Origin: an uncultured Draconibacterium sp.
GTDB lineage: Bacteria > Bacteroidota > Bacteroidia > Bacteroidales > Prolixibacteraceae
Assembly: GCF_963677565.1 (NCBI RefSeq)
Contig: NZ_OY781981.1
Location: 744,001-808,000 of the forward strand
Length of the DNA: 64,000 nt
Reading direction: 5' to 3'
In this document: piece by piece, positions 51,387 to 61,093 of the stretch
How positions within the stretch are numbered: position 1 is the stretch's first letter
Layout: the number at the start of each line of letters is the position of its first letter
The notes under the pieces: model-generated
The model's database searches: none
Told to the model about the DNA's origin: nothing
Seen by the model: the letters and a program-made list of their open reading frames with translations, nothing else
Position numbers and translations under genes: made by a program

Positions 51387-52379
51387 ATGTACACACCTAA
51401 GATTTCTATAGTAATTCCAGTCTACAATTCTGAACAGCACATAAAAAGATGCTTAATTTCAATTCGGAATCAAACCCTTATAGATTTTGAAGCAATCATA
51501 TTTGACGATAAATCCACAGATAATACGCTTGAAATGGTACAGGATATTATTAAAAATGATGCTCGCTTCAAGGTTACCATTAATCAAAAGAACTATGGTG
51601 TTGGAAAAACCAGAAACCTGGCACTAAAAAGAGCCACGGGGAAATATATTCTATTTATCGATAGTGATGATTGGATTGCCCCAACAACTTGTGAGGTATT
51701 ATTCGAAAATGCAGAATTAAATAAACTTGATGTTTTAGAAGGGGATTACCGAACCGTATATGAGGAGGAACCTTTACATGATATTCACATTCATAAATCC
51801 GGCTCTATTCAAATCTTATCAGGCATCGATTATATCGAAAAACAACCGTTTATTGGAGCCGTATGGAACAGGCTTTGGTTAAGAGACCATCTAAAAAAAT
51901 TCTCAATTACATTTTATGAAGATATTTCGTACGGTGAAGATGTGTATTTCTCTTTTAATGGAATATACAATGCTAATCGTATTGGAAAGATTAACTTTAC
52001 TTTCTATAATTATTTTCAAAGCGAGAATTCTTTAAGCAGAACCGTAGTTAAAGATCAACATCTACGTGGTTTACTAAAACTAACAGAATATTTTCGAAAT
52101 TCTTTTAATAACTCACAAACAAAAAAGCAAAGAAAGGTATTTGCAAAAATGCTGGCTAAATGCATGGTACATGCTAACAAACTACTTAGAAACTCAGAGT
52201 CTGAAACCAGCAATTTACACCATGAATTAAGAAAAGAAACAAACACATCGCTTCACCTTCTTGGAATTAAATTTTTACAAACCACTGAAATCCACCTTCT
52301 TGGAAGACTCATCTTCCTTGTTTCACCAGATTTTTATAATTTTTTATTCCGAATAAAAACTCAAATTAGCAAGTTTTGA
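51387..52379 (+). CDS. Family 2 glycosyltransferase
   Basis: The 330 residues begin KISIVIPVYNSEQHIKRCL. They have FDDKSTDNTLE (about 39-49), GKTRNLALKRATGKYI and FIDSDDWI (about 91-98), all GT2 hallmarks. The second half is the helical acceptor region of capsule GT2s. It is paired with sulfotransferase 3 on the plus strand and converges on the pyruvyl-transferase gene. Confidence 0.92.
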   Translation: MYTPKISIVIPVYNSEQHIKRCLISIRNQTLIDFEAIIFDDKSTDNTLEMVQDIIKNDARFKVTINQKNYGVGKTRNLALKRATGKYILFIDSDDWIAPTTCEVLFENAELNKLDVLEGDYRTVYEEEPLHDIHIHKSGSIQILSGIDYIEKQPFIGAVWNRLWLRDHLKKFSITFYEDISYGEDVYFSFNGIYNANRIGKINFTFYNYFQSENSLSRTVVKDQHLRGLLKLTEYFRNSFNNSQTKKQRKVFAKMLAKCMVHANKLLRNSESETSNLHHELRKETNTSLHLLGIKFLQTTEIHLLGRLIFLVSPDFYNFLFRIKTQISKF

Positions 52380-52426
52380 GAAGCAAAATCACATTCACGT
52401 GCTTCTGCTTAAAACACTAATGAAAA

Positions 52427-53554
52427 TTATATTTCTGACAGACTATCGATTAAAAATCTAATCGAAAGCTCTTTTTGTTGATTTAAAATTTCATTCGTTC
52501 GATCCCAATTAATACTAAAGGCTTTGTCAAAATCAATTTCATCAACTGTTTTAATCAATCTGTGCTCCAGCTGAAATAGCTTTAAAAGTGAAAAAAATCG
52601 TGCAGATCCTCGATCTTGATTTGCAATAGTATAAAATGGTTTATTAAAAATAATTGAAAAAACACATGCATGAAATGAGTCGGTTATTATAAACTTTGAG
52701 TAATAAAATGATTTCAACCAGTATTCTATAGGCGATGTAATTCGTTTTTCTATTTCTACATTTGAATTATCTGTACTGGTTGTAAAAGGAATCATATTAC
52801 AATTTTTTGACATATATTCAATAACCTTTTCCTTTTCTTTTCCTGTATCCAGAATATAAACGAATAACTCCCCATTTATATCCTTTTTATAAGTATTGGC
52901 AATTTTAATATAATCTGATTTTGACAAAAGCATGGTTGGATCTGCAACAAGATCTGCGTCAATGTTGAAGTATGTTTTACAAAGTTCAATACCTGAATCC
53001 TCACGCACAGAAACAGCATCGAATTTACTAATCAAACTTTTACACCTTTCTGTTTGTGTTCGATTGTATTCCCATATCGACGTACCAAAAGAAGCAGCGT
53101 AAGCTATTCTTTTTAATCTTTTCTGCTTTTTAGCAAAATCCAGAAATGAATTTTCAATCTTTGGTTTATTGTATTTTGGTCTCCAAATCTGGTCACTTCC
53201 CACCACAATAACCTCAAAAATATTATTTGGTATTTTCTTTAAGGATACAATATTTAAAGATGGTTGAATATACTCATTAATAAACTTTTGGGTATTTACA
53301 CTAATTATTTCATATTCCCTTTTTCGATGTTGCTCAAGAAAAATTTTTGTCCCGTTTTCTAATAGGATATATTTCTTGATCATCCTTTTTAAATAAATAA
53401 GAGGTGCTTTTATCCAGAAAATCTTAAAAGTTTTTGGCCTATTAATGAGCCATGCATCATGACCAAGATTTTTTAAAACCTTCTGCAGTGCATAGGCTTG
53501 CAAAATTCCACCATAGTTTGTATGAAGTGGCAAAGTATATATTCCAATCTTCAT
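52427..53554 (-). CDS. Polysaccharide pyruvyl transferase family protein
   Basis: The 375 residues start MKIGIYTLPLHTNYGGILQA, the family's N-terminal loop, and include VIVGSDQIWRPKYN (about 114-127) and FIITDSFHACVFSIIFNKPF (about 293-312). It adds a pyruvate ketal from PEP to a sugar, or a related group. The start overlaps the FrhB-type gene by 4 bp; this pairing recurs in many surface-polysaccharide loci. Confidence 0.92.
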   Translation of the reverse strand: MKIGIYTLPLHTNYGGILQAYALQKVLKNLGHDAWLINRPKTFKIFWIKAPLIYLKRMIKKYILLENGTKIFLEQHRKREYEIISVNTQKFINEYIQPSLNIVSLKKIPNNIFEVIVVGSDQIWRPKYNKPKIENSFLDFAKKQKRLKRIAYAASFGTSIWEYNRTQTERCKSLISKFDAVSVREDSGIELCKTYFNIDADLVADPTMLLSKSDYIKIANTYKKDINGELFVYILDTGKEKEKVIEYMSKNCNMIPFTTSTDNSNVEIEKRITSPIEYWLKSFYYSKFIITDSFHACVFSIIFNKPFYTIANQDRGSARFFSLLKLFQLEHRLIKTVDEIDFDKAFSINWDRTNEILNQQKELSIRFLIDSLSEI

Positions 53555-54972
53555 TTGATTAAAATTTTTTTCAACTTCTTTTTTAATTGTTTCATTAACG
53601 AAGGCTTATATAATTTTTGATATTCTTCAATGAGGGGATGCAAATGTTCTACAAAGCTCTGAAATGAATTATCTTTTAAAGCCTTTTTAAAAGCTGCATG
53701 ACTGGCCTGAGATATTTCTAATCTTAGTAGTTGACGTTTGCGGATTTTTTTTGAAACCGCATTTTCAGATGCCTCAATTCTTTTAAAAGGATACCATTCA
53801 TTCTGTTTCTCTTTAAGATAAAGACGATATGCTAATCCTTCTCTGCGATGAAAAAAGCCTGAACTTTGTGATTCTATAATTTCATCTTTAGAAATGCTAT
53901 CAAGTTTTATATGATTGGTCTCTTGACCAAGTTCGAGAACTGATAATAACTTTTTATTTCTTACAATAATAATATTGGTTCCCTGGCTATCTTTAACATA
54001 TCGGGGTAACCAGGCATCTCCAATAGTTATATCGGCAGTCTCTGCAACAACATCATCGCAATAATCACAAGCGTTATATTTAAATAACCCCCACCCCCAA
54101 TTCCCTCCAAACAAATTTTTGAGAGGAGGACTGGTGCGTTCAACTAATTTCGAATCTATTGCTCCAATCGCCGTAATTCCATACTGATCTGCACCATAGT
54201 TTTCCAATTTGGTTCGAAAATCTATTGAATGTAAATTTTCAGGGTGAATTCCAACTTGCCAAGACCACATGTTTGCGAAATTTGCACTTTTTAAATGACC
54301 GCAAACCAAACCTATACAAAACTTTATACGTTGGGCCAGTATTTGATCTTGTATCATTAGTAATCGAACCGCTTTAATAAAACACGGAAGACCAACGATC
54401 GCGTATTTACCTTCTTTTTCTTTTATGTGTTTAATTACCTCTGATAATTCGACCGGATAATATCGGGATTTTGCTCCATTTTTTATTTCTTCTTGGGTGC
54501 TTGAAATTTTATATTGAAAAAGACGATTATTCTTATCAGAAATATCCGATTTCTGAACATGAGCTACGTAGTCAATAATTCCCTGTTTATGTAATTCCAA
54601 AAGAATCCAACTAACCATTCCTCCAGAGCTTCCATTCTCCCTCAATTTTTGATTAAAGGTATATCCTGCAAATGTAGATGTAATATAGCCCAGTTTATCA
54701 ACTTTTTTGTTTTCTGCTCCAAATAACTTTTGTCCAATTTCATCTTCATTGATAGTTTCATTTGAAAATGGACATACTTTCAGTACTGAATAGCTTGTAG
54801 TATAACTCTGTTTATTTCGTTTAGGTAGTGACGCTTTTAGTTTAAAATCACTATCAAACTCAATAGTAATAGGAGAGTTTTCTGGTGTTGCACAAGCTCC
54901 ACAACCAATGCAATAATCACCATTAACTACCGTATTGAATAATTTGCTGATGTCTGATTTATCTTGTGGCAT
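53551..54972 (-). CDS. Coenzyme F420 hydrogenase/dehydrogenase beta subunit (FrhB)-like protein
   Basis: The 473 residues contain an N-terminal CIGCGAC cluster motif (about residues 21-27) and the FrhB N and C domains. Markers are ENGSSGGMVSWIL (about 113-125), IVGLPCFIKAVRLL and the second Cys group CDYCDDVVAETADITIGDAW. It should bind an iron-sulfur cluster and FAD. Bacteroidota lack F420, so the partner is something else. It is translationally coupled to the pyruvyl transferase; together they may oxidise and then decorate a sugar. True activity unknown. Confidence 0.9.
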   Translation of the reverse strand: MPQDKSDISKLFNTVVNGDYCIGCGACATPENSPITIEFDSDFKLKASLPKRNKQSYTTSYSVLKVCPFSNETINEDEIGQKLFGAENKKVDKLGYITSTFAGYTFNQKLRENGSSGGMVSWILLELHKQGIIDYVAHVQKSDISDKNNRLFQYKISSTQEEIKNGAKSRYYPVELSEVIKHIKEKEGKYAIVGLPCFIKAVRLLMIQDQILAQRIKFCIGLVCGHLKSANFANMWSWQVGIHPENLHSIDFRTKLENYGADQYGITAIGAIDSKLVERTSPPLKNLFGGNWGWGLFKYNACDYCDDVVAETADITIGDAWLPRYVKDSQGTNIIIVRNKKLLSVLELGQETNHIKLDSISKDEIIESQSSGFFHRREGLAYRLYLKEKQNEWYPFKRIEASENAVSKKIRKRQLLRLEISQASHAAFKKALKDNSFQSFVEHLHPLIEEYQKLYKPSLMKQLKKKLKKILIK

Positions 54973-55061
54973 ACACGGCTAGTAATATTCTTTTGTTACC
55001 TAATTATAATTTAGTCGGAGAAAGTTCTAACGATCAATCGCTTACCTAAAAAGGGTAAAAA

Positions 55062-55682
55062 TCATTCTCCAAATTTATATTTACCAAGTTCTATATCGTC
55101 TTTATACAATTCCGAAATCACTTTTATGGTCTTATCATTATAATATTCAGTATAATGTGACTTGTTGGATCTGTTCAGGTGAGCGATCTCTGTTTCTATT
55201 CCCAATCTAGTCATTATTTTTTCAATATCAGTTCCATAATTCTCCATTCTTGCCATATAATCGATGTCTCCAACAGGAAAAAGTCGCGTTTGTCTCCTAA
55301 AATGAGCATTGCAAAAATTTAGGTCTTGTCTTGTTATAAAATCAACAAAGTAATCAAAATCCTTATCCCAACACTCTTGAAACATCTTTTGCTTAACGAC
55401 CTTCCCAGCATAACATGAAGTCAGTCTATCCCATGGATTTCGAATAACACAAAACTTAAACTTACCAACATGCTTTTTCTTAAAATATGGATAATCATAC
55501 TTTTCCATATCAATAGCATCTTGTTCTCTTAGTACTTTTAAGATGCTTCGAGTTCCATTTTTTGCAACCTTAAACCAAGTATAATTATAATCGTTTGATG
55601 TAACTACGTTATAGTACGGAATTGATAAATTTCTGAACACTTTTGTTTTCAATTTCTTTTTGGAAATATGCATTATATTCAT
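55062..55682 (-). CDS. Sulfotransferase 4 (Sulfotransfer_2 type)
   Basis: The 206 residues contain FKVAKNGTRSILKVLR (about 37-52), the 5' loop, and CVIRNPWDRLTSCYAGKVV (about 92-110), the 3' motif. The pattern (RNPWDRxxSxY with a compact size) is that of the family that also includes Golgi carbohydrate sulfotransferases such as HS2ST and the chondroitin enzymes. Glycan acceptor likely. Alternative starts are only three codons apart. No signal peptide. Confidence 0.85.
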   Translation of the reverse strand: MNIMHISKKKLKTKVFRNLSIPYYNVVTSNDYNYTWFKVAKNGTRSILKVLREQDAIDMEKYDYPYFKKKHVGKFKFCVIRNPWDRLTSCYAGKVVKQKMFQECWDKDFDYFVDFITRQDLNFCNAHFRRQTRLFPVGDIDYMARMENYGTDIEKIMTRLGIETEIAHLNRSNKSHYTEYYNDKTIKVISELYKDDIELGKYKFGE

Positions 55683-55823
55683 TTTTTTTGAAAAAAAAGG
55701 CTTTGCATAACTGATAATGGCTAATTAAAATATACTCTTCCTTTTTCTCAGGTTTATATCTCATCAGAAGAACGAAAAGTATTATTACAACATTATTTTA
55801 AATTCAAAGAAAAAAGCAAAAGA

Positions 55824-56675
55824 CTAATTATTATTATCTACAGTTTGTAACCATCCCGATAAATCTTTATTAATCAATTTACTCAAAGCCAGTGTATCCA
55901 TCCTTGTTAGCCTTATTATTGTTTCTTGTTGCTCTTTTGTAAGCCTGGGTTTTTCCTTAAACACTCTCTTTTTATTTACAAGCATGCGCTTAACGGCCAT
56001 TTTTACTTTATTTGGTATCAGGTGGGTCAACACTGAAAAACGTTTTACAATCCAATCATACTTCGCATTTAATTTTATGCTGTTAACCGATACATTTGAA
56101 TGCTTATTTTCATCTAAATCAAATTTATCCAAAGATAACTTTAAAAAATCAGAAAGTTTTTCTAAAACCACTTTTCGATCTTTTATAAAATCATCGAAGT
56201 CAATTATCATAACATTATCCCGCCCAAATTTCTCAATGAAAGGCAAAATCTGTGTATAATACCTGGAACGATGAATATTCTTTGATTTATGAATCGCCTC
56301 ATCAATCGAATAGTCAAATCTACCTCGTTGATAATTTTGCATGTAAGCTGAAATAAAACGATCTATCGGATTACGAACGATGTATACAAATTTCATATTG
56401 GAATTATAATCATAAATATCCTCCCAAATATTTAGGTTGTATAAAGGAAGAGCAGTATAGGAATGTGAGGCCTCGCCATAAATTTTTCCCTTTTCTTCTT
56501 CATATAAACAATGGTACTTCTCTATATTCGCTTTCCAATTATCAGTTGTACTAAAAAAGTTGGGTTCTTTTTCTTTACAAAAGTTTACAGCAGGATGATT
56601 TGATAGAATATCTGCCATAGTGGTTGTTCCCGCTTTTGCTGCTCCAAGAATTATAAAATCAACTTTCACTGCCAT
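55824..56675 (-). CDS. Sulfotransferase 5 (Sulfotransfer_1, NDST/HS3ST-like)
   Basis: The 283 residues start DFIILGAAKAGTTTMADILS (about 5-24), then KEKEPNFFS, and the 3' site FVYIVRNPIDRFISAYMQNY (about 97-116). KxGTT and RNPxDRxxSxY, with the 'EKEPxFF' box, resemble the heparan N- and 3-O-sulfotransferase group. It lies 11 bp downstream of the flippase gene, so the modified molecule is probably the exported glycan. Confidence 0.88.
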   Translation of the reverse strand: MAVKVDFIILGAAKAGTTTMADILSNHPAVNFCKEKEPNFFSTTDNWKANIEKYHCLYEEEKGKIYGEASHSYTALPLYNLNIWEDIYDYNSNMKFVYIVRNPIDRFISAYMQNYQRGRFDYSIDEAIHKSKNIHRSRYYTQILPFIEKFGRDNVMIIDFDDFIKDRKVVLEKLSDFLKLSLDKFDLDENKHSNVSVNSIKLNAKYDWIVKRFSVLTHLIPNKVKMAVKRMLVNKKRVFKEKPRLTKEQQETIIRLTRMDTLALSKLINKDLSGWLQTVDNNN

Positions 56676-56686
56676 AATCTTTTATA

Positions 56687-58174
56687 CTATCTAATTTTTG
56701 ACATAATGCTATCAAATCCCTTTCTAACGAGTCCTGTAATTTCATCAGAGATATTTAATCCCACCATAATACTCATGAATAATAGTGTAACTAAGCTACT
56801 TTTTATAAAAATATTTAAAACAAGGATATCTGTATCTGGAATTAATGTAACTAGAAAAACGGCAACTGCTGCAAAAATCAATACAATAATATGTTTGAAA
56901 GAATAACAGAAAAATCCCATTTTCAATTTTAAATAACTAACAACAATTAATGAACGGACAAAGTAAGTCATTAAAACGGCAATAGCAGCACCTGTAATTC
57001 CCCATTTAGGAATAAAAAGAAAATGAAAAATGACTGTATATAATATTTGTAAAACTATGAAATAAGATAGAACCCGATACCGCTTTGAAGTAGCAATAAT
57101 ACTTCCTCCCGTTGTATTTGAAACTCTAAAAAGCATTCCAAAGGAATACAGAAGAAGGACCCATTTCCCAGTTGCATATTGTTCTGGGAGTATGGTAAAA
57201 ACAGATCCAAGGTTTACAACTATGCCTGAATAGATTAGTACTCCTAAAATAGTTTGTGTTAAACTGGCCTTTTTGTAAATGTCCTGAATTTTCTCTGGCT
57301 TATTATCTTTCCATGCCTGAGCAATAATACCTGTAGATATTTTTACAGTCGAGCGAGAAGGAATATAGATTATAGTAGCAAATAATGCACAAACACTAAA
57401 TATACCTACTTGTTCGAGCGACAAAAACCTATTAATCATCAACTTGTCAATATTATTAGTTAATGCACCACTTAATCCGTTTACCATACCAAAAGCCGAA
57501 ACAATGAACATCTCACGAACCATTGGAGGTTTCAAAAACTTAAAATTTGGACGAAGATCGAACTCACTTCGCCTGGCATGAACAATTATAATTGGAATAA
57601 TTGGAATACTTAATGAAATTAAATACCCGTAAAAAAACTGATTAAAGGTAATAAGATCAAATGAAAATGAGACAACTAAAACCAGGTTTATGGTTTTATG
57701 TATAAAATCATTCCAAAATGCACCTGTTACTGCATCCTGAAGCACCCTGTTATACTGATCAAGTAGACGAAAGAAAATCCTAAAAAATACAAGTGGGAGT
57801 AATAAAACTATGTATTCAACCAATAAAGGTGACTTTTCGGCATTTGCATCTATTATATGTGGTTTAAGAATAAAAAAAGCCATTGAACTCAAAATAAATC
57901 CTACAAGCCCAGTAAAAACCAAAATAAACATAAATCCATTATGACTCTTTTCTTTATCTCTGAATTCAGGGAACATCCGATTTATGACACTTCCAAATCC
58001 CAGAGAAGAGAAATTTGAAAAAATTGTTGTTATCGCAATAAAAATTTGCACTAAGCCAATTTGATCGGCCCTGAAAAAGTTGGGCATAATTATGCCAACA
58101 TTAATATATCCTACAACCAATCCGAGGTACGACCAAATACTCCCCTGAATTGATTGTTTTATGATTTTTCCCAT
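56687..58174 (-). CDS. Wzx-type polysaccharide flippase
   Basis: The 495 residues contain 12-14 transmembrane helices spread over the whole chain (first helix about 12-32) and start KIIKQSIQGSIWSYLGLVVG, as in oligosaccharide flippases. It moves lipid-linked repeat units to the periplasm. It lies in the same minus-strand run as sulfotransferase 5 and the two methyltransferases upstream. No wzy is certain; the multi-pass proteins at 38170 and 61094 are GT-C-like and could serve. Confidence 0.9.
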   Translation of the reverse strand: MGKIIKQSIQGSIWSYLGLVVGYINVGIIMPNFFRADQIGLVQIFIAITTIFSNFSSLGFGSVINRMFPEFRDKEKSHNGFMFILVFTGLVGFILSSMAFFILKPHIIDANAEKSPLLVEYIVLLLPLVFFRIFFRLLDQYNRVLQDAVTGAFWNDFIHKTINLVLVVSFSFDLITFNQFFYGYLISLSIPIIPIIIVHARRSEFDLRPNFKFLKPPMVREMFIVSAFGMVNGLSGALTNNIDKLMINRFLSLEQVGIFSVCALFATIIYIPSRSTVKISTGIIAQAWKDNKPEKIQDIYKKASLTQTILGVLIYSGIVVNLGSVFTILPEQYATGKWVLLLYSFGMLFRVSNTTGGSIIATSKRYRVLSYFIVLQILYTVIFHFLFIPKWGITGAAIAVLMTYFVRSLIVVSYLKLKMGFFCYSFKHIIVLIFAAVAVFLVTLIPDTDILVLNIFIKSSLVTLLFMSIMVGLNISDEITGLVRKGFDSIMSKIR

Positions 58175-58222
58175 AAATAATTTGACAACTTGTAAATCTG
58201 TTTACTTCCAAACCAATCCCAT

Positions 58223-59107
58223 CTAATCCCTTCTGCCATAGAGCATTAAATCATCATGATTTGAAAGATCTGCATTCTCTATTGGAACAATATTACCACC
58301 TTCAATTTTTCTGTGTTCCGTGAACAGAAAAACGTTTAGGCCTGCATCTTTCAGTTTTTGTACAATATCTTCAACTGTAAATCCATGTATTTTATGATGC
58401 GTCTCACAAAAAACATGAGAAACTGTTTTCAGTACCTTTGGCATTCCGTCCAAGATCTTGCCCTCAGCTCCATGAACGTCAATTTTTATAATTTCAGGTT
58501 CTATTCCTTCGTTTTCACAAAACTGATCAAACGTAATTGTATTTATATCTCCTGCTTCATCTTCATTCATAACCCTGGCATCAAAACCTCCCATCTTTGC
58601 CTTTCCCTTTTTATTTGAGAGTGCCAACTGGTAAGGTCTAATTTTATCCTGCAAATTATTCATAGCAATATTTTCTGATAGAGTTTTAAAAAAGTCCGGA
58701 TTTGGCTCAAATGAATAAACTGGGTTGCCGTCCTTAATCCAAGAAGCCGTTAGTATTGAAAAATATCCCAAATGAGCCCCAATATCAACAAACGTTGGAT
58801 TATCTTGAGTCTTGAGTAAATCATGAAGACTCTTTGTTAAGGCCGGTTCGTATGCTTTTACCCTTTTGTAAAACTTAAAATAAATTAAATTTGGAGTCCG
58901 GTCAATCATTCTAAGTTTTGCCCCAAGAATATTTATATTAAATGTTATTTCTTTTAATCCGGAATAATGCTTATTGAATAGCTTAACCAGTCCTAATTTC
59001 TTTGAAATATAATATGCCGGTTTTAAAAAATTAGTATTTTTTAACCGCCCCACTCTTCGAATCAACCAAAGTAAATTGTTTCTGAACTTGCCAAATATGC
59101 TACTCAT
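58223..59107 (-). CDS. FkbM family methyltransferase
   Basis: The 294 residues include the SAM motif TFVDIGAHLGYFSILTAS (about 97-114), SFEPNPDF, then IIKIDVHGAEGKILDGM (about 205-221), all typical FkbM. The first 80 residues are basic. It methylates a hydroxyl of a sugar or similar acceptor. Start codon at 59107 is 12 bp from the end of the next methyltransferase. Confidence 0.92.
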   Translation of the reverse strand: MSSIFGKFRNNLLWLIRRVGRLKNTNFLKPAYYISKKLGLVKLFNKHYSGLKEITFNINILGAKLRMIDRTPNLIYFKFYKRVKAYEPALTKSLHDLLKTQDNPTFVDIGAHLGYFSILTASWIKDGNPVYSFEPNPDFFKTLSENIAMNNLQDKIRPYQLALSNKKGKAKMGGFDARVMNEDEAGDINTITFDQFCENEGIEPEIIKIDVHGAEGKILDGMPKVLKTVSHVFCETHHKIHGFTVEDIVQKLKDAGLNVFLFTEHRKIEGGNIVPIENADLSNHDDLMLYGRRD

Positions 59108-59119
59108 AGATTTTAAAAT

Positions 59120-59827
59120 TTATTTAATTGCTAAAAAACCTTCGAATGAAGTGAATTTCATTATCGTCTCAATATCCTTGAATCCGGCTCTTTTCATTAA
59201 GTCAACATTCCCCTGTCTCGAAAAAGGTTCAAGCACACCTTTTAAACTTCTACTTTTGGATATTATTTCAGCCGGAGAATAATTCTGGCTTAATTTAAAT
59301 TCAGTATACAAAGAGGTTAAAATGTCGTGAAATCTTGCATCAGAACCTCTCACTTTTTCAAAAATAATGAGAGCGCCCCCCCAATTAAGAGATTGATAAA
59401 TTTTATTAAACAATTGCTGTCTGAATTTTGGAGGAATAAACTGAATACAGTAATAGGAAACAATTAAATCAGATGACTCAAAATTATATAAATTTATATC
59501 TTCATTTTCTATTTTTATTCTATCATTTGCCTTGCACCTATCTTTGGCTTTTTCAATCATAGCAGACTGGCTATCAATTGCAATGTAATTAACTTGCTTA
59601 TGCTTGTTATGCTCTGCAATTTTTTCAATCAATTCACCGGTTGACGTACCAAGTTCGTAACATGTTGAATTATCCTGTAGAAAGAAATCACTAATATCAC
59701 AAACCAACTGATGACCAATCTCGTACATTGGAATGGAACGTCTGGCATGACTTTCAAAATTTTCAGCTACATTTTTATCAAACTTCCATCCTGAATTGGT
59801 CGTTGCAATTGAATCACCTACTTTCAT
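59120..59827 (-). CDS. CmoA-like class I SAM-dependent enzyme
   Basis: The 235 residues follow CmoA, which makes carboxy-SAM, rather than ordinary methyltransferases. GWKFDKNVAENFESHARRSIPMYE lies near the start; YELGTSTGELIEKIA and IAIDSQSAMIEKAKDRC follow. Then come CIQFIPPKFRQQLFNKIY and LSQNYSPAEIISKSRSLKGV. CmoA uses prephenate and SAM for tRNA wobble modification, but here the gene sits among glycan genes and CmoB is not next to it. It may have been recruited to make a modified donor or to methylate. First gene of the minus-strand flippase run. Confidence 0.8.
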   Translation of the reverse strand: MKVGDSIATTNSGWKFDKNVAENFESHARRSIPMYEIGHQLVCDISDFFLQDNSTCYELGTSTGELIEKIAEHNKHKQVNYIAIDSQSAMIEKAKDRCKANDRIKIENEDINLYNFESSDLIVSYYCIQFIPPKFRQQLFNKIYQSLNWGGALIIFEKVRGSDARFHDILTSLYTEFKLSQNYSPAEIISKSRSLKGVLEPFSRQGNVDLMKRAGFKDIETIMKFTSFEGFLAIK

Positions 59828-59906
59828 TATAATTGGTTTATGCCATTTTACATATGCGAAATAAGGTAAAAAATTTTATAAAATAAATTAATAACAACTG
59901 GATTAG

Positions 59907-60089
59907 GAAAATCTAATCTACATTAATAAGATTTTCCCTTGCATCATACAACACGAAACCTTGCATAGTAAATATTTACCTAAAGATTCCATTGTGCAAG
60001 TGTACAATATATTGGGCAATTTGATTACCTCTTTATTAAACTACATAGAACACAATTTGCTTTACTTAGACCTTTACCAAACCAATTAA
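59907..60089 (+). pseudogene. Fossil of a T9SS type A C-terminal sorting domain
   Basis: With no start codon, one plus-strand frame between two stops reads like the end of a type 9 secretion substrate: LPKDSIVQVYNILGNLITSL followed by LLYLDLY. The usual domain is IxYxLPKDSxVxVYNILGxxV then a LDLSxxxxGxY strand. The GxY end is missing. It is probably the residue of a deleted gene in the 393-bp gap 59828-60220, which otherwise holds nothing I recognise. Confidence 0.5.
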
Positions 60090-60220
60090 ATGTTATTACG
60101 ACATCTCTAATCCTCTGTTTCCAAATATTAATTATATTTACAAAAACTAAAAACAATATAATTACAGTCCAATTAAGGCTGGTTTACTGTAATAAAACCA
60201 TCTTCAAGCGAATTCATAAA

Positions 60221-60955
60221 ATGTCAAGCAACTTACCAGTATCCAAATTATCAATTATTATACCGGCTTATAATGAATCGGAAACAATTCACCTGATTTT
60301 AAACAAAATTGCCTCCCAAAAACTTATCAATAATATTGATAAGGAAATCATAGTAGTAAACGACTGCTCGAAAGATACAACTAAAGAGGTAATACAAAAT
60401 TATATTTGTCAAAATGAGAACCTTAATATCTTGTACCTAGAACATGAACTGAACAAAGGAAAAGGTGCGGCATTGCATACCGGAATAAAAAATGCAACAG
60501 GAGAGTATTTAATCATTCAGGATGCTGATATGGAATACGACCCTGCCGAATACAACGATCTACTAAATCCTGTGATAAATGGATTTGCCGATGTAGTTTA
60601 TGGTTCGAGATTTATGGGCAGCAACCCCCATAGAGTCTTATTCTTTTGGCATACAATCGGAAACCGCTTTTTAACTTTTCTTTCTAATGTTTCTACAAAT
60701 CTGAATTTAACAGATATGGAAACATGCTATAAACTGTTTCGCACTGACATTATACAAAGTATTGATTTAAAAGAAAATAAATTTGGATTTGAACCTGAAA
60801 TTACTGCAAAAATTTCAAGAATCCCTAAAATTCGGATTTACGAAGTAGGCATATCGTATTATGGAAGAACTTATGATGATGGTAAAAAAATTGGTTGGAA
60901 AGATGGCATCAGGGCAATCTTCTGTATTTTAAAATACGGATTTCTTAAATTATAG
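60221..60955 (+). CDS. Dolichyl/undecaprenyl-phosphate sugar synthase-type GT2
   Basis: The 244 residues begin KLSIIIPAYNESETIHLIL, with NDCSKDTTKE (about 48-57), LNKGKGAALHTGIKNATG and IQDADMEYDP (about 105-114). This is the DPM1/GtrB-like subgroup, which builds polyprenyl-phosphate sugars. No C-terminal transmembrane pair is present. The product could feed the GT-C enzymes at 61094 and 38170. Confidence 0.92.
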   Translation: MSSNLPVSKLSIIIPAYNESETIHLILNKIASQKLINNIDKEIIVVNDCSKDTTKEVIQNYICQNENLNILYLEHELNKGKGAALHTGIKNATGEYLIIQDADMEYDPAEYNDLLNPVINGFADVVYGSRFMGSNPHRVLFFWHTIGNRFLTFLSNVSTNLNLTDMETCYKLFRTDIIQSIDLKENKFGFEPEITAKISRIPKIRIYEVGISYYGRTYDDGKKIGWKDGIRAIFCILKYGFLKL

Positions 60956-61093
60956 AATTAAAAACTACTAAGTAAAACAAATATTTCATTTTGCGAATGC
61001 TATCATAATTTTTACACATAATCGACGAGCCACGTTGATTTCGATAATGATGTATTCAAATTCAATAGCAGATAGTACCTAACATTAACACAA

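Noticed and set aside
52378..52405. Hairpin between the GT2 and pyruvyl-transferase genes as terminator
   Set aside because: Arms are only about 6-7 bp and the T run is poor.
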